A stretch of DNA of 64,000 bases from an uncultured Eubacteriales bacterium (GCA_900320595.1 ONSW01000032.1:1-64000), one strand, 5' to 3'; numbered from the stretch's first letter, positions 1-8,445 are shown. Numbers and translations: made by a program. The notes: generated by a model from the sequence alone, not told the origin.

Positions 1-147
1 GGCTGGACGCTGCGGCCGGACGGCAGCCTCTGGCGCGCCGAGGGAGAGGGCGGCCTTCTCGCGCTGCCCTGTGCGCTGCGGCGCGAGGCGCGCGGCGTGC
101 GCGTCCTTGCGATCGGGGGAAAGACATATCTGCTATTTCGCTGTTGA
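1..147 (+). CDS. C-terminal fragment of an unidentified protein
   Basis: The first frame is open from base 1 to a TGA at 145-147 and gives 48 residues ending LLFRC. The start lies outside the window. The GC-rich codon use matches the neighbours. The fragment is basic and too short to assign a family. It ends inside the promoter of the following phosphorylase gene. Confidence 0.45.
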   Translation, partial: GWTLRPDGSLWRAEGEGGLLALPCALRREARGVRVLAIGGKTYLLFRC

Positions 148-172
148 GAAAAGAGGGCAGGTGTAATATAAT
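144..172 (+). promoter_or_regulatory. sigma-A-type promoter of the pyrimidine-nucleoside phosphorylase gene
   Basis: A -35 box TTGAGA (144-149) and a -10 box TATAAT (167-172) are separated by 17 bp. The -35 box overlaps the stop codon of the upstream frame. The next start codon is 33 bp downstream. Confidence 0.6.
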
Positions 173-205
173 GCTCTTATCCAGATAAAAAGCGAGGCGA
201 AGGAT

Positions 206-1513
206 ATGCAGATGACCGAACTGATCGCGAAAAAACGCGACGGCGGCGCCCTTACGACCGAAGAGATCAGCTTTATGATCGACGGTTATGTCCGGGGCGA
301 GATCCCGGATTATCAGATGAGCGCGATGTGTATGGCGATCCTCTTTTCCGGCATGGACGACCGCGAGATCCTCGATCTGACGATGAGCATGATGCACTCG
401 GGCGAGACGCTCGATCTCTCGCCGATCCGGGGCGTCAAGGCGGACAAGCACTCCACCGGCGGCGTGGGCGACAAGACGAGTCTGGTGCTCTGCCCGATGG
501 TCGCCGCCTGCGGCGTCAAGATCGCGAAGATGTCCGGCCGCGGCCTGGGGCATACCGGCGGCACGATCGACAAGCTCGAGAGCTTTCCCGGCTTTGTCAC
601 CGGCATCTCCGAGGAGCGCTTTTTTGAAAACGTCAACCGCATCGGCATCGCCATCGCCGGCCAGACGGCCGAGGTCTGCCCCGCGGACAAAAAGCTCTAT
701 GCCCTGCGCGATGTGACCGGAACCGTGCCGAGCATCCCGCTGATCGTCAGCTCGATCATGTCCAAAAAGCTGGCCGCCGGCGCGGACGTCATCGTGCTGG
801 ACGTCAAGTGCGGCTCCGGCGCGTTCATGAAGACCCCGGAACAGGCGCGCGAGCTGGCCGAGGGACTGACGCGCGTGGGCAAGCTGGCGGGCAGAAAATG
901 CGCCGCCGTCATCACCGACATGGACGAGCCGCTGGGCTTTGCCGTCGGCAACGCGCTCGAGGTCAAGGAGGCGATCGACGTCCTCGCCGGGCGCACCGAG
1001 GCGGGCGAGCTCAAGTCGCTGTGCCTGACGCTGGGGGCGAATATGCTGACGCTCTCCGGCCTGGCCGCCGACGAGACCGAGGCCAAGGCAAAGCTCGAGG
1101 CCACGATCGCGGACGGCAGCGCCCTGCGAAAGCTTGCCGAGATGGTCGAGGCGCAGGGCGGCGACAGCCGCGCAGTATATGACTTTTCGCTGCTGCCCGA
1201 AGCGGCGTACAAGCGCGAGGTGCCGTCGCAGGAGGGCGGCTACATAGCGCACATCGAGGCGGACGACGTGGGGCTTGTCTCCATGCATCTCGGCGGCGGG
1301 CGCGTGACGAAGGAAAGCCCGATCGACCTCTCCGTCGGCGTGGTGCTGCACAAAAAGGTCGGCGACCGCGTCGAGCCGGGCGAGAGTCTCGCCACGATCC
1401 ACGCATCCGACGAGGAAAAGGCCGCGCGGGCGGAAGAGCTGCTGCGCGCGTGCTATACGCTCTCGCCCTATCCGGTCGAAAAAGCGCCGTTCATCAAAAA
1501 CATCGTGAAATGA
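206..1513 (+). CDS. pdp: Pyrimidine-nucleoside (thymidine) phosphorylase
   Basis: This cytoplasmic enzyme splits thymidine, uridine or deoxyuridine with phosphate into a free base and (deoxy)ribose-1-phosphate for nucleoside salvage. The 435-residue length is normal for the family. An N-terminal helical domain starts with ELIAKKRDGG. The phosphorylase signature SGRGLGHTGGTIDKLES lies near residues 111-127. A phosphate-binding KHSTGGVGDKTS loop is near residues 81-92, and a C-terminal alpha/beta domain contains GGGRVTKESPID. The ATG at 206 follows a GGCGAAGG ribosome site. A strong hairpin follows, so the gene is probably monocistronic. Whether it prefers thymidine or all pyrimidine nucleosides cannot be told from sequence; Firmicutes enzymes are usually broad. 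Confidence 0.95.
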   Translation: MQMTELIAKKRDGGALTTEEISFMIDGYVRGEIPDYQMSAMCMAILFSGMDDREILDLTMSMMHSGETLDLSPIRGVKADKHSTGGVGDKTSLVLCPMVAACGVKIAKMSGRGLGHTGGTIDKLESFPGFVTGISEERFFENVNRIGIAIAGQTAEVCPADKKLYALRDVTGTVPSIPLIVSSIMSKKLAAGADVIVLDVKCGSGAFMKTPEQARELAEGLTRVGKLAGRKCAAVITDMDEPLGFAVGNALEVKEAIDVLAGRTEAGELKSLCLTLGANMLTLSGLAADETEAKAKLEATIADGSALRKLAEMVEAQGGDSRAVYDFSLLPEAAYKREVPSQEGGYIAHIEADDVGLVSMHLGGGRVTKESPIDLSVGVVLHKKVGDRVEPGESLATIHASDEEKAARAEELLRACYTLSPYPVEKAPFIKNIVK

Positions 1514-1540
1514 TATTCCCATAACGAAAGGCAGGCTCCC

Positions 1541-1573
1541 GAAGGAGGCGCTTCGCAAGGAAGCGCCTCCTTC
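1541..1573 (+). terminator. Perfect 14-bp hairpin after pdp
   Basis: GAAGGAGGCGCTTC (1541-1554), a 5-nt loop and GAAGCGCCTCCTTC (1560-1573) pair perfectly. The following bases are not T-rich, so termination may be weak or Rho-assisted. Confidence 0.6.
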
Positions 1574-1592
1574 ACGCTTGAACATGAGGTCA

Positions 1593-1621
1593 TTGACCAC
1601 GCCAGTCAGAAATGGTACAAT
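1593..1621 (+). promoter_or_regulatory. Promoter of the GNAT acetyltransferase gene
   Basis: TTGACC (1593-1598) and TACAAT (1616-1621) are separated by exactly 17 bp, 35 bp before the start codon. This is a good sigma-A-type promoter directly after the pdp hairpin. Confidence 0.7.
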
Positions 1622-1656
1622 GATTCATACAAATCGGAGTTGTGTGAGGAAAAAAT

Positions 1657-2154
1657 ATGATACATTTGGAAATAATCGATTCAACTAACATATGGGAGAT
1701 AGTTGATCTGAAGGTATTCAAATCTCAGAAAAGCTTCGTTGCGGCAAACTGGGTAAGTATCGTTCAGGCATACGGTGTTCGGGATTCGGCCACAGCTGCG
1801 TTTCCCTTTGCCATCTATAACGACAAAAGACCAGTTGGGTTCCTGATGATCGGTTTTAACGAGGCTGCGATGTATGAAAACTGGGATGACGTTGAAGCTC
1901 CCAAGTCACTTGTCAACAACTACTCCCTCTGGCGTTTGATGATTGACAAGCGATATCAAAAACGCGGTTACGGCAGAGAAGCGATAAAACTGGCTCTCGA
2001 CTTTATCAGAACGTGGCCCTGCGGAAAAGCTGAGTATTGCTCCCTTTCTTACGAGCCGGAGAACGAAGTGGCAAGAGAGTTATACCGTTCCTTGGGATTT
2101 ACGGAAAATGGCGAAATGGACGGCGACGAAATCGTCGCAGTATTGAAGCTGTAA
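1657..2154 (+). CDS. GNAT-family N-acetyltransferase (diamine/spermidine acetyltransferase-like)
   Basis: This 165-residue protein transfers an acetyl group from acetyl-CoA to an amine. It shows the GNAT order: beta-strands with FAIYNDKRPVGFLMIG, then the acetyl-CoA-binding segment LMIDKRYQKRGYGREA near residues 97-112 (the R/Q-x-x-G-x-G/A motif), then a C-terminal ELYRSLGFTENGE segment. The overall pattern resembles Bacillus Blt/PaiA-type polyamine acetyltransferases, but the substrate is uncertain. Its base composition is clearly more AT-rich than the neighbours, which suggests acquisition by transfer. It has its own promoter and terminator and so is a single-gene unit. Confidence 0.8.
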   Translation: MIHLEIIDSTNIWEIVDLKVFKSQKSFVAANWVSIVQAYGVRDSATAAFPFAIYNDKRPVGFLMIGFNEAAMYENWDDVEAPKSLVNNYSLWRLMIDKRYQKRGYGREAIKLALDFIRTWPCGKAEYCSLSYEPENEVARELYRSLGFTENGEMDGDEIVAVLKL

Positions 2155-2249
2155 TACAGAGCGCGTTGAATTCCCGCTTGTCGGACAGGTCTGGTGCTGT
2201 CCGCAGGTATAACGAGCATCGGATTTTGCACCAAAAAATCCGAGATATA

Positions 2250-2282
2250 AAACAGGCGTGACCGCAATGGTCACGCCTGTTT
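2250..2282 (+). terminator. Terminator after the GNAT gene
   Basis: AAACAGGCGTGACC and GGTCACGCCTGTTT form a perfect 14-bp stem with a 5-nt loop. A T-rich stretch follows. Confidence 0.8.
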
Positions 2283-2336
2283 CATGTTCTTTTTGCCGGT
2301 TATATCCTGGCTCAACAATTTTTTGAGAAGAACGCT

Positions 2337-2500
2337 GTTATTGCGAGCCTACGGCAGCGCGGCAATCCGTTGACTACCTCATCAGTCAGCCTTGCGGCTG
2401 ACAGCTTCCCCTCGAGGGGAAGCCTTTGGGCGGCATGTTCCACAAGCCTTCCTCTTGAGGGGAAGGTGACCAAACAAAGCGAAGTCGGATGAGGTGCAGA
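2337..2500. repeat. Composite intergenic repeat with two facing copies of a palindromic element
   Basis: The segment starts with TTGCGAGCC...GCGGCAATCC (about 2340-2370), a form of dispersed repeat common in clostridial genomes. It continues with an element reading ACCTCATC (from about 2377), a GTCAGCC/GGCTGAC hairpin and a CTTCCCCTCGAGGGGAAG hairpin. A second copy in inverted orientation, ending GTCGGATGAGGT (about 2449-2494), faces it. The same module occurs at 7163-7210 and in tandem at 21151-21342. No gene is seen in this gap. Confidence 0.65.
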
Positions 2501-2515
2501 CGAGGGCAGGCAAAT

Positions 2516-2551
2516 CCTCGGGGAACCTTCCTTGCGGAGGGTGCCCCGAGG
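2516..2551 (-). terminator. Hairpin downstream of the minus-strand aminotransferase gene
   Basis: CCTCGGGG (2516-2523) pairs with CCCCGAGG (2544-2551), with further pairing of CCTTCC and GGAGGG inside. It lies 30 bp after the aminotransferase stop. The T-run is poor. Confidence 0.5.
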
Positions 2552-2580
2552 GCAGTCTGCCTTTTCTTGTTTTGCTTTGA

Positions 2581-3855
2581 TCAGCCGAGGAGTTTTTCCA
2601 GCGCGGCGAGACGCATGCTGACGCAGTAGATCTCCATCGCCTGCTCGAGCTGTTCGATCGGCGGGAGGGAGGGCGCGACGCGCATGTTGCTGTCCTGCGG
2701 GTCCTTGCCGTAGGGGAAGGTCGCACCGGCGCCGGTCATCGTAAGACCCGCCTCCTTGCACAGCTTCCAGGTCGCCTTTGCGATGCCGGGCATCGTGTTG
2801 ACCGAGACAAAGTAGCCGCCCTTGGGCTTCTGCCACCGGGCGATGCCGCGCGGGGCGATCTCGCGGTCGAGCCAGTCGAGCACGCACTGGAACTTCGGCC
2901 CGAGGATCGCGGCATGGCGGCGCATCAGCGCAAGCACGCCGTCCTTGTCCTTTAAATAGCGCACATGGCGCAGCTGGTTGACCTTGTCAAAGGAGATCAG
3001 CTGGACGTTTAGCAGCTTCTTCATATAGGCCATGTTGTTCTCGCTGCACGCAAAGACCGACACGCCAGCGCCGGGGAAGGTGATCTTGGAGGTGGAGGCG
3101 AATTCGAACACCATGTCGCCGTTTCCGTACTTCTCGCACTCGCCCAGGATGTCCGGGAACGGCAGATAGTCGCCGAAGAACTCGTGCACACAGTAGGCGT
3201 TGTCCCACATCAGCAGAAAGTCCTTCGCGGCAGGCTTCATCGAGGCGATGCGGCGGATCGTCTCGGCGGAATAGACGATGCCGTCGGGGTTCGAGTATTT
3301 CGGCACGCACCACATGCCGCGCACGTCGGGATCCTTCACAAGCTCCTCGACCAGATCCATGTCGGGGCCTTCGGCGGTCATCGGGATCGGGATCATCTCC
3401 ATGCCGAAGCTCTCGGAAATGGCAAAGTGGCGGTCATAGCCCGGTGCGGGGCAGAGCCACTTGACCTTGTCGAGCTTGGCCCAGGGCTTGTCGCTCATCA
3501 CACGGCCGTGAGTATAGGCCTTGGAGATCGTGTCGTACATCAGCGTCAGCGAGGCGTTGCCGCCGCAGAAGATATTTTCCGGCTTCACGCCGAGCAGCTC
3601 GGCAAACAGCTTTTTGCAGGAGGGCAGGCCGTCGAGGTTGCCGTAGTTGCGCACGTCGATGCCGTCGCACTGGAAATCGCTGTCGGATTTGAGAAGATCC
3701 ATCATTTCGCTCGTCATATCGAGCTGGGCCTTGCCGGGCTTGCCGCGCGCCATGTTCAGCGAAAGTCCCTTTGCCTTGAGCACTTCGTATTCCGCCCGAA
3801 CCGTTTCCAGCTCCTGTGCAAGCTCCTCCCGGGTCATGTCCGCGTATTTTTTCAT
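2581..3855 (-). CDS. PLP-dependent class I/II aminotransferase, MocR-type fold
   Basis: This cytoplasmic pyridoxal-phosphate enzyme belongs to the aminotransferase family grouped in Pfam as Aminotran_MocR (PF12897), often labelled aspartate or alanine-glyoxylate aminotransferase. The protein has 424 residues. A conserved N-terminal helix KKYADMTREELAQELE is followed by LNMARGKPGKAQLD. The Schiff-base lysine is expected in EFASTSKITFPGAG, about two-thirds along. The ATG at 3855 is preferred because AGAAAGGGA lies just upstream; a longer in-frame extension to 3963 has no ribosome site and an untypical sequence. The gene stands alone between a promoter at 3935-3963 and a hairpin at 2516-2551. 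The amino-acid substrate is not determined. Confidence 0.85.
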   Translation of the reverse strand: MKKYADMTREELAQELETVRAEYEVLKAKGLSLNMARGKPGKAQLDMTSEMMDLLKSDSDFQCDGIDVRNYGNLDGLPSCKKLFAELLGVKPENIFCGGNASLTLMYDTISKAYTHGRVMSDKPWAKLDKVKWLCPAPGYDRHFAISESFGMEMIPIPMTAEGPDMDLVEELVKDPDVRGMWCVPKYSNPDGIVYSAETIRRIASMKPAAKDFLLMWDNAYCVHEFFGDYLPFPDILGECEKYGNGDMVFEFASTSKITFPGAGVSVFACSENNMAYMKKLLNVQLISFDKVNQLRHVRYLKDKDGVLALMRRHAAILGPKFQCVLDWLDREIAPRGIARWQKPKGGYFVSVNTMPGIAKATWKLCKEAGLTMTGAGATFPYGKDPQDSNMRVAPSLPPIEQLEQAMEIYCVSMRLAALEKLLG

Positions 3856-3934
3856 AATCGTCCCTTTCTGATTTCGCGGCGAGGCGCCGCGTATTTTACC
3901 GTGATACGGGCGGGAAGCCCCGTCCTTTTGTACA

Positions 3935-3963
3935 ATCATACCATACAGAGCGGGCGCGGGCAA
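3935..3963 (-). promoter_or_regulatory. Promoter of the aminotransferase gene
   Basis: Read on the minus strand, TTGCCC and TATGAT are separated by 17 bp. The promoter supports the start at 3855 rather than the longer frame, because the -10 box sits just above it. Confidence 0.55.
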
Positions 3964-4091
3964 TAGAATTTAGGGAGATTTTTATAAAAAGCCGCAGCCG
4001 CGCGCGAAAAACTTTGCGCGCCGCTCTTTTCCTTTGCATCGCGCCGTGATAGAATGAAAACAGGAAAAGAAACGAGGGAGGGAGGAGAAAG

Positions 4092-4871
4092 ATGCAGGCG
4101 ATGCTCTTTCCGATGGCGCTCACGCCGCGGATGATCGTGATCGTCGTCCTCGGCGTGTTTCTGGCCTCCCTGGTCGACGGCGTGGCGGGCGGAGGCGGGA
4201 TCATCTCGGTCCCGGTCTATCTGCTTGCCGGGCTGCCGGCGCATCTCGCGCTCGGGACAAACAAGTTCTCCTCCGGCGTGGGGACGGCGGTCTCCGCCGT
4301 GCGCTTCGTCCGGCGCGGCTTTGTGGACTGGGCTCTTGCGATCCCGTCGATCGCACTGGGGCTTATCGGGGCGCACCTCGGCACGCGGCTTCAGCTCGCG
4401 GTGGAGGAGCGGTATCTCAAATGGCTGCTGCTCATCGTGCTGCCGCTCGTCGCGCTTGTCGTGCTGCGGCAGAAAAAGCTGCCCGAGGAGCCGGGCGAGA
4501 TCGCACCCGGCCGCCAGAAGGCGATCGTCTGGGGCGCCTCCGCGCTCGTCGGCGTCTACGACGGCTTTTACGGCCCCGGCGCGGGGACCTTCCTGCTGCT
4601 GATCTTTTGCCATCTCGGCAAAATGGGGCTTCGCACCGCCGCGGGCAACGTCAAGCTCGTCAATCTTTCGAGCATCATCGGCGCGGTCGCGACGTCGCTG
4701 ATGCACGGCAAGGTTTTTCTCGTCCTGGGGCTGATCGGCGCCGTTGCGTCCGTTGCCGGACATTTCATCGGCTCGGGCCTCGCGATCAAGGACGGGTCGA
4801 AGATCGTACGGCCGGTCATCCTCGTCGTGCTGGCGCTGCTGGCCGTAAAGGTGATCTCGGAGCTGCTGTAG
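4092..4871 (+). CDS. TauE/SafE-family (TSUP) membrane exporter/permease
   Basis: This 259-residue polytopic protein of the TSUP family is predicted to move sulfonates, sulfite or other small organosulfur anions across the membrane. The fold is visible as two halves of about four transmembrane helices. The characteristic repeats are SLVDGVAGGGGIISVPVYL near residues 24-42 and GVYDGFYGPGAGTFLLL near residues 152-168. A strong GGGAGGAG site precedes the ATG. The racemase gene follows after only 24 bp and is probably co-transcribed. The substrate is not established, and the neighbours do not point to sulfur metabolism. Confidence 0.85.
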   Translation: MQAMLFPMALTPRMIVIVVLGVFLASLVDGVAGGGGIISVPVYLLAGLPAHLALGTNKFSSGVGTAVSAVRFVRRGFVDWALAIPSIALGLIGAHLGTRLQLAVEERYLKWLLLIVLPLVALVVLRQKKLPEEPGEIAPGRQKAIVWGASALVGVYDGFYGPGAGTFLLLIFCHLGKMGLRTAAGNVKLVNLSSIIGAVATSLMHGKVFLVLGLIGAVASVAGHFIGSGLAIKDGSKIVRPVILVVLALLAVKVISELL

Positions 4872-4895
4872 CTATAAGTGATAAGGGGATTGAAC

Positions 4896-5606
4896 ATGAA
4901 AAAAACGATCGGTATTCTGGGCGGCATGGGGCCGCTCGCCACGGCGGACCTCTATCGCCTGATCGTCGAGTCGACGCGTGCGGACTGCGACAACGACCAT
5001 ATCCGCGTCTATATCGACAGCAACGCCGCCATCCCCGACCGGACGGCGGCCATCCTCCGCGGCGGCAAGGACCCGGTGCCGGAGATGCTCTCGGCGCTGC
5101 GGAATCTCGAGGCCTGCGGGGCGGACTGTGTGATCATGCCCTGCAACACGGCGCATTATTTCCTGCCGCGCCTGCAGAAAGAGACCAGCCTCCCGATCCT
5201 CGACATGCCCGCGATCGCGGCCGCTCGCTGCAAAGAGCTCTTCCCCGGCCGACGCGCCTGCATCCTGGCGACGAAGGGAACGCTGGAGAGCGGCGTATAC
5301 GCCCGCGCGCTCGAACGGGAGAACGTGCCGTTCATGACCCCGGAGGAGGCGGAGAGGGACGAGCTGATGCGCTTGATCTACGACGTGGTCAAGGCCTCGA
5401 AGCCGATCGCGCCGGAAAAGGAAAACTGGCAGCGCCTGCTCGCCGGACTGCGTGAAAGAGGAGCGGATTACTTTATCCTCGGCTGTACCGAGCTGCCGAT
5501 CCTTTCGGGCGCGCTTGCCGTTCCCGGCCCCTTTGTCGATCCGTCCTTGGAGCTGGCAAAGGCGGCGATCCGCTTCTGCGGCTATGAGGTCAAAGAACAG
5601 ACGTGA
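4896..5606 (+). CDS. Aspartate/glutamate racemase family protein
   Basis: This PLP-independent amino-acid racemase family protein has 236 residues, the usual length. It begins KKTIGILGGMGPLAT. The two catalytic cysteines are visible in MPCNTAHYF (first half) and LGCTELPIL (second half), and both are intact. D-aspartate or D-glutamate could feed peptidoglycan, but broad-specificity members exist. The ATG at 4896 is chosen because AAGGGG lies 8 bp upstream; a GTG 18 bp earlier has no site. It probably forms an operon with the TSUP exporter. Confidence 0.88.
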   Translation: MKKTIGILGGMGPLATADLYRLIVESTRADCDNDHIRVYIDSNAAIPDRTAAILRGGKDPVPEMLSALRNLEACGADCVIMPCNTAHYFLPRLQKETSLPILDMPAIAAARCKELFPGRRACILATKGTLESGVYARALERENVPFMTPEEAERDELMRLIYDVVKASKPIAPEKENWQRLLAGLRERGADYFILGCTELPILSGALAVPGPFVDPSLELAKAAIRFCGYEVKEQT

Positions 5607-5670
5607 TTTGCTGATTTAATGCGTTAGCAATTTAAAGATTTGTGCAATATCGGGTAAGAAAAAATTAAAA

Positions 5671-5742
5671 TTTGTGAACTATGACGATTTTGTGAACAAA
5701 CCGTGAAAAAATCTTAACATCCATGACAAAATCGAATATAAT
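5671..5742 (+). promoter_or_regulatory. Promoter with a direct-repeat candidate operator, dicarboxylate symporter
   Basis: TTAACA (5714-5719) and TATAAT (5737-5742) are spaced by 17 bp. Upstream, TTTGTGAAC occurs twice (5671-5679 and 5689-5697), 18 bp apart, and a CCGTGAA partial copy abuts the -35. The arrangement suggests binding of an activator or repressor to one face of the helix; its identity is unknown. Confidence 0.6.
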
Positions 5743-5794
5743 GAGTCTAGGCTTCCAAAGTCCGGAACAAAAATAAGAAGGGAGAATCGAGTCA

Positions 5795-7039
5795 ATGAGT
5801 CAAAAGAAAAGCATGAATCTTGGCGTGAAGATCCTGATCGGCCTGGTACTCGGTATTGTCGTGGGCGCCATTTTCTGGGCGACCATGGGCGCGGAAGCGG
5901 CCGGCGCCTTTACCGCAAAGTACATCAAGCCCTTCGGCGATATCTTCGTCAACCTGCTGAAGTTCATCGTTGTCCCGCTCGTCCTGCTCAGCATTATGGA
6001 CGGCGTGATCCAGATGGGCGACATCAAGAAGGTCGGTAAGATCGGCTGGAAAACCGTCGCTTACTTCCTGGTCACCACCGCCATCGCCTGCGTGATCGGC
6101 CTTGTCATCGCGAGCGCTTTCAAGGGCAGCTTCCCGATGCTGCAGCTTGCCGAGGGCGCCGAGTATGAGGCCAAGAGCGCCAACCTGATGGACACCATCG
6201 TCAACATCTTCCCGAACAACGCGATCAACCCGCTGTCCACCGCTGCGATGCTGCAGATCATCTTCATCGCGCTGATCTTCGGCTGCGGCGTTCTGGTCGC
6301 CGGCGAAAAGGGCAAGCCCTTCGGTGATTTCATCAGCTCCTTCAACGAAGTCACCCAGCGCGTCATGAGCTTCATCCTCGCGGTCTCCCCCTACGGCGTC
6401 TTCGCGCTGATGGTTTGGGTCGTCGCCGCCCAGGGTCCGAAGATCCTCGGCTCGCTCGGTCTCGTCCTGCTCGCCGCCTACATCGGCTACATTATCCACG
6501 TCCTGCTGGTTTACACGCTGTCCGTCAAGGTCTTTGCCAAGATGTCCCCGATGTACTTCTTCAAGAAGATCTTCCCGGCCGCCGCGTTTGCCTTTACCTC
6601 CACCTCCTCCGTCGCCACGCTCCCGATCACCAAGGAGTGCTGCGATGAGATGGACGTCGAGGGCGATATCTCCTCCTTCGTCCTGCCGCTCGGCGCGACG
6701 ATCAACATGGACGGTACCGCGATCTACCAGTGCGTGGCCGCGATCTTCCTGGCCAAGTGCGTCGGCATCGACCTGACGCTCGGCCAGATGGTCATGATCG
6801 TCATCACCGCGACGCTGGCCTCTATCGGCACCGCCGGTACCTCCGGCGCCGGCATGATCATGCTGGCCATGGTCCTTGAGGCTGTCGGCGTTCCCACGAC
6901 CTTCATCGGCATCATCTACGGTATCGACCGTCTGTTCGATATGGGCCGTACCACGCTCAACATCATCGGCGACGCTTCCTGCGCTGTCTGCGTCAACTCC
7001 TGGGAGGGCGCTGCCCCCGCTGCCAAGAAAAAGGCATAA
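5795..7039 (+). CDS. Dicarboxylate/amino acid:cation (Na+ or H+) symporter, DAACS family
   Basis: This inner-membrane symporter of the GltP/DctA/SstT fold takes up acidic amino acids, C4-dicarboxylates or serine/threonine with Na+ or H+. The 414 residues include about eight membrane helices. The serine-rich re-entrant loop is visible as FTSTSSVATLP near residues 268-278. The ion/substrate-binding motif LGATINMDGTAIYQ lies near residues 297-310. GTAGTSGAGMIML is the second re-entrant hairpin. It is a single-gene unit with its own promoter and a strong terminator. Synonymous codons are strongly biased to C/G, which suggests high expression. Confidence 0.92.
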   Translation: MSQKKSMNLGVKILIGLVLGIVVGAIFWATMGAEAAGAFTAKYIKPFGDIFVNLLKFIVVPLVLLSIMDGVIQMGDIKKVGKIGWKTVAYFLVTTAIACVIGLVIASAFKGSFPMLQLAEGAEYEAKSANLMDTIVNIFPNNAINPLSTAAMLQIIFIALIFGCGVLVAGEKGKPFGDFISSFNEVTQRVMSFILAVSPYGVFALMVWVVAAQGPKILGSLGLVLLAAYIGYIIHVLLVYTLSVKVFAKMSPMYFFKKIFPAAAFAFTSTSSVATLPITKECCDEMDVEGDISSFVLPLGATINMDGTAIYQCVAAIFLAKCVGIDLTLGQMVMIVITATLASIGTAGTSGAGMIMLAMVLEAVGVPTTFIGIIYGIDRLFDMGRTTLNIIGDASCAVCVNSWEGAAPAAKKKA

Positions 7040-7075
7040 GGGCTGGATGCGTTTGAGAAAAAAGCAAAACAGATA

Positions 7076-7109
7076 AAAAAGGCGCCTTCCTTTCGGAAGG
7101 CGCCTTTTT
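7076..7109 (+). terminator. Terminator after the symporter gene
   Basis: AAAAAGGCGCCTTCC and GGAAGGCGCCTTTTT form a 15-bp stem with a TTTC loop. The A and T tracts allow function in both directions. Confidence 0.9.
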
Positions 7110-7162
7110 GGTTGGCTATCATGCAGAAATGCTTCCTGCCAGGGGCAAGAAAAGAGCTATCG

Positions 7163-7210
7163 GGACCTCATCCACCGCACGCGGTCCCCCTTCCCCGTGC
7201 GCGGGGAAGG
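7163..7210. repeat. Single copy of the dispersed palindromic repeat
   Basis: GGACCTCATCCACCGC is followed by a short GC-rich palindrome and the hairpin CCTTCCCCGTGCGCGGGGAAGG. It has the same design as the copies at 2377-2494 and 21151-21342. It sits four bases before the end of a minus-strand gene. Confidence 0.7.
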
Positions 7211-7214
7211 TTTA

Positions 7215-8312
7215 TCACATCAGCCCCAGACCCTTTGCGACGATGCAGATGAAGTCCTGCACATTGGTCACGATCGTCGTGGCGGAAAGACTGCCGCGGT
7301 CGATCAGCTTGCCGGTGACGAATTCGTCCGCGTCGACGCAGTAGAAATACACCGGCCGCACGCTGCCGTCGGGGCGCACGCGGAACGAGGGCGTCATGTT
7401 GCCGGTCGCGATCGTGTGCAGCATCGTCGCGAGACAGATCACGGTCGAAGCCTTTTCGACCAACTCGCGCATGCGGCTCTGCGCCTCATAGGCGTTGCCG
7501 ATGACCTCCGGCAGCGGGCCGTCATCGCGGATCGAGCCGGCAAGCACAAAGGGCACGTTGTTCTTCACAGCGCTGTACATGATGCCGTTTTCAATGTTGT
7601 GATCGTCGATGAACTGGGGGATCGAGCCGCTTTTGCGCACCAGGTTGATGACGTCGAGATGGTTGTAATGGCCGTTCGGCATCGACTGCTGGGTGTAGAT
7701 ATCCTGCCCCAGCGCCGTATGCAGCAGCGCGCCCTCGAGGTCGTGGGTGGCCAGCGCGTTGCCCGCCATCAGCCCGTGGGCATAGCCGTTTTCGATGAGC
7801 TTCTGCATCGCGTAGCGCGCGTCGCGGTCAAAGGCGAAGGCCGGCCCCATGACCCAGAGAATGTTGCCCTCCTCGCGCTCGGCCTTCAACAGCTCGATCA
7901 GCCGGTCATAGTCGCGGGCATAGGAGGTCTCGCGGCTGCGGCCCTGGCGGAAGACGAACTGATCCTCTCCCGCGGCGGCCGCCTCGTCGAAGCCGTGGCT
8001 GTGGAGATAAATGCCCTCCTCGCCGTGCTCCGTCCGGCCGAGGATCACCTTGTCGCCGCGGCGCAGATTGCGGTTTTCCACGACGGCGAGCGTGCCGTCG
8101 TCTTTCAGAACGACGCTCGAGTCCATGCGGCTTTTCTCCGCAAGACGCCATTCACCGCCGATCTTGAAGTACTCGGGGTACATCGAGGTGCTGTGAAAGC
8201 CCTCCGGGGCGATGCCGTCGTGCTCGACGACTGCCCACGCCGCATCCGGCGCGGAGGCGAGATGGGCGTCGGAAAAGTCCGGCGCGCGGTAGATCGGATA
8301 GGAAAAGGCCAT
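7215..8312 (-). CDS. TIGR00300 / LOR-SDH-domain protein, archaeal-type ornithine cyclodeaminase-like
   Basis: The 365 residues match the TIGR00300 family, whose characterised archaeal members convert ornithine to proline and ammonia with bound NAD. An N-terminal LOR/SDH-type domain is suggested by residues 1-110 (PEYFKIGGEW near 46-55). A Rossmann-like part follows, with WVMGPAFAFDRDARYAM and GLMAGNALATHDLE. The family core GHYNHLDVIN, PFVLAGSIRDDGPLP and MLHTIATGN are all visible. GGGAGG precedes the ATG. The promoter is divergent to the gamma-glutamyltranspeptidase gene, which suggests a shared amino-acid-catabolism context. The precise activity in this organism is inferred only. Confidence 0.75.
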   Translation of the reverse strand: MAFSYPIYRAPDFSDAHLASAPDAAWAVVEHDGIAPEGFHSTSMYPEYFKIGGEWRLAEKSRMDSSVVLKDDGTLAVVENRNLRRGDKVILGRTEHGEEGIYLHSHGFDEAAAAGEDQFVFRQGRSRETSYARDYDRLIELLKAEREEGNILWVMGPAFAFDRDARYAMQKLIENGYAHGLMAGNALATHDLEGALLHTALGQDIYTQQSMPNGHYNHLDVINLVRKSGSIPQFIDDHNIENGIMYSAVKNNVPFVLAGSIRDDGPLPEVIGNAYEAQSRMRELVEKASTVICLATMLHTIATGNMTPSFRVRPDGSVRPVYFYCVDADEFVTGKLIDRGSLSATTIVTNVQDFICIVAKGLGLM

Positions 8313-8349
8313 CGGAATGTCCTCCCAGGTTTTGTAATTCGGTGCTTCT

Positions 8350-8379
8350 ATTGTACACTATCTGGCAGGGCAGATACAA
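8350..8379 (-). promoter_or_regulatory. Promoter of the TIGR00300 gene
   Basis: On the minus strand TTGTAT and TACAAT are separated by 18 bp. The -10 box is 38 bp upstream of the start codon. Confidence 0.6.
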
Positions 8380-8445
8380 GTGCATCTTTCCAAAGACGGG
8401 GGCGATATGCTATGATGAAAAAAACGCTGAAAGGAAGCGACGCTC

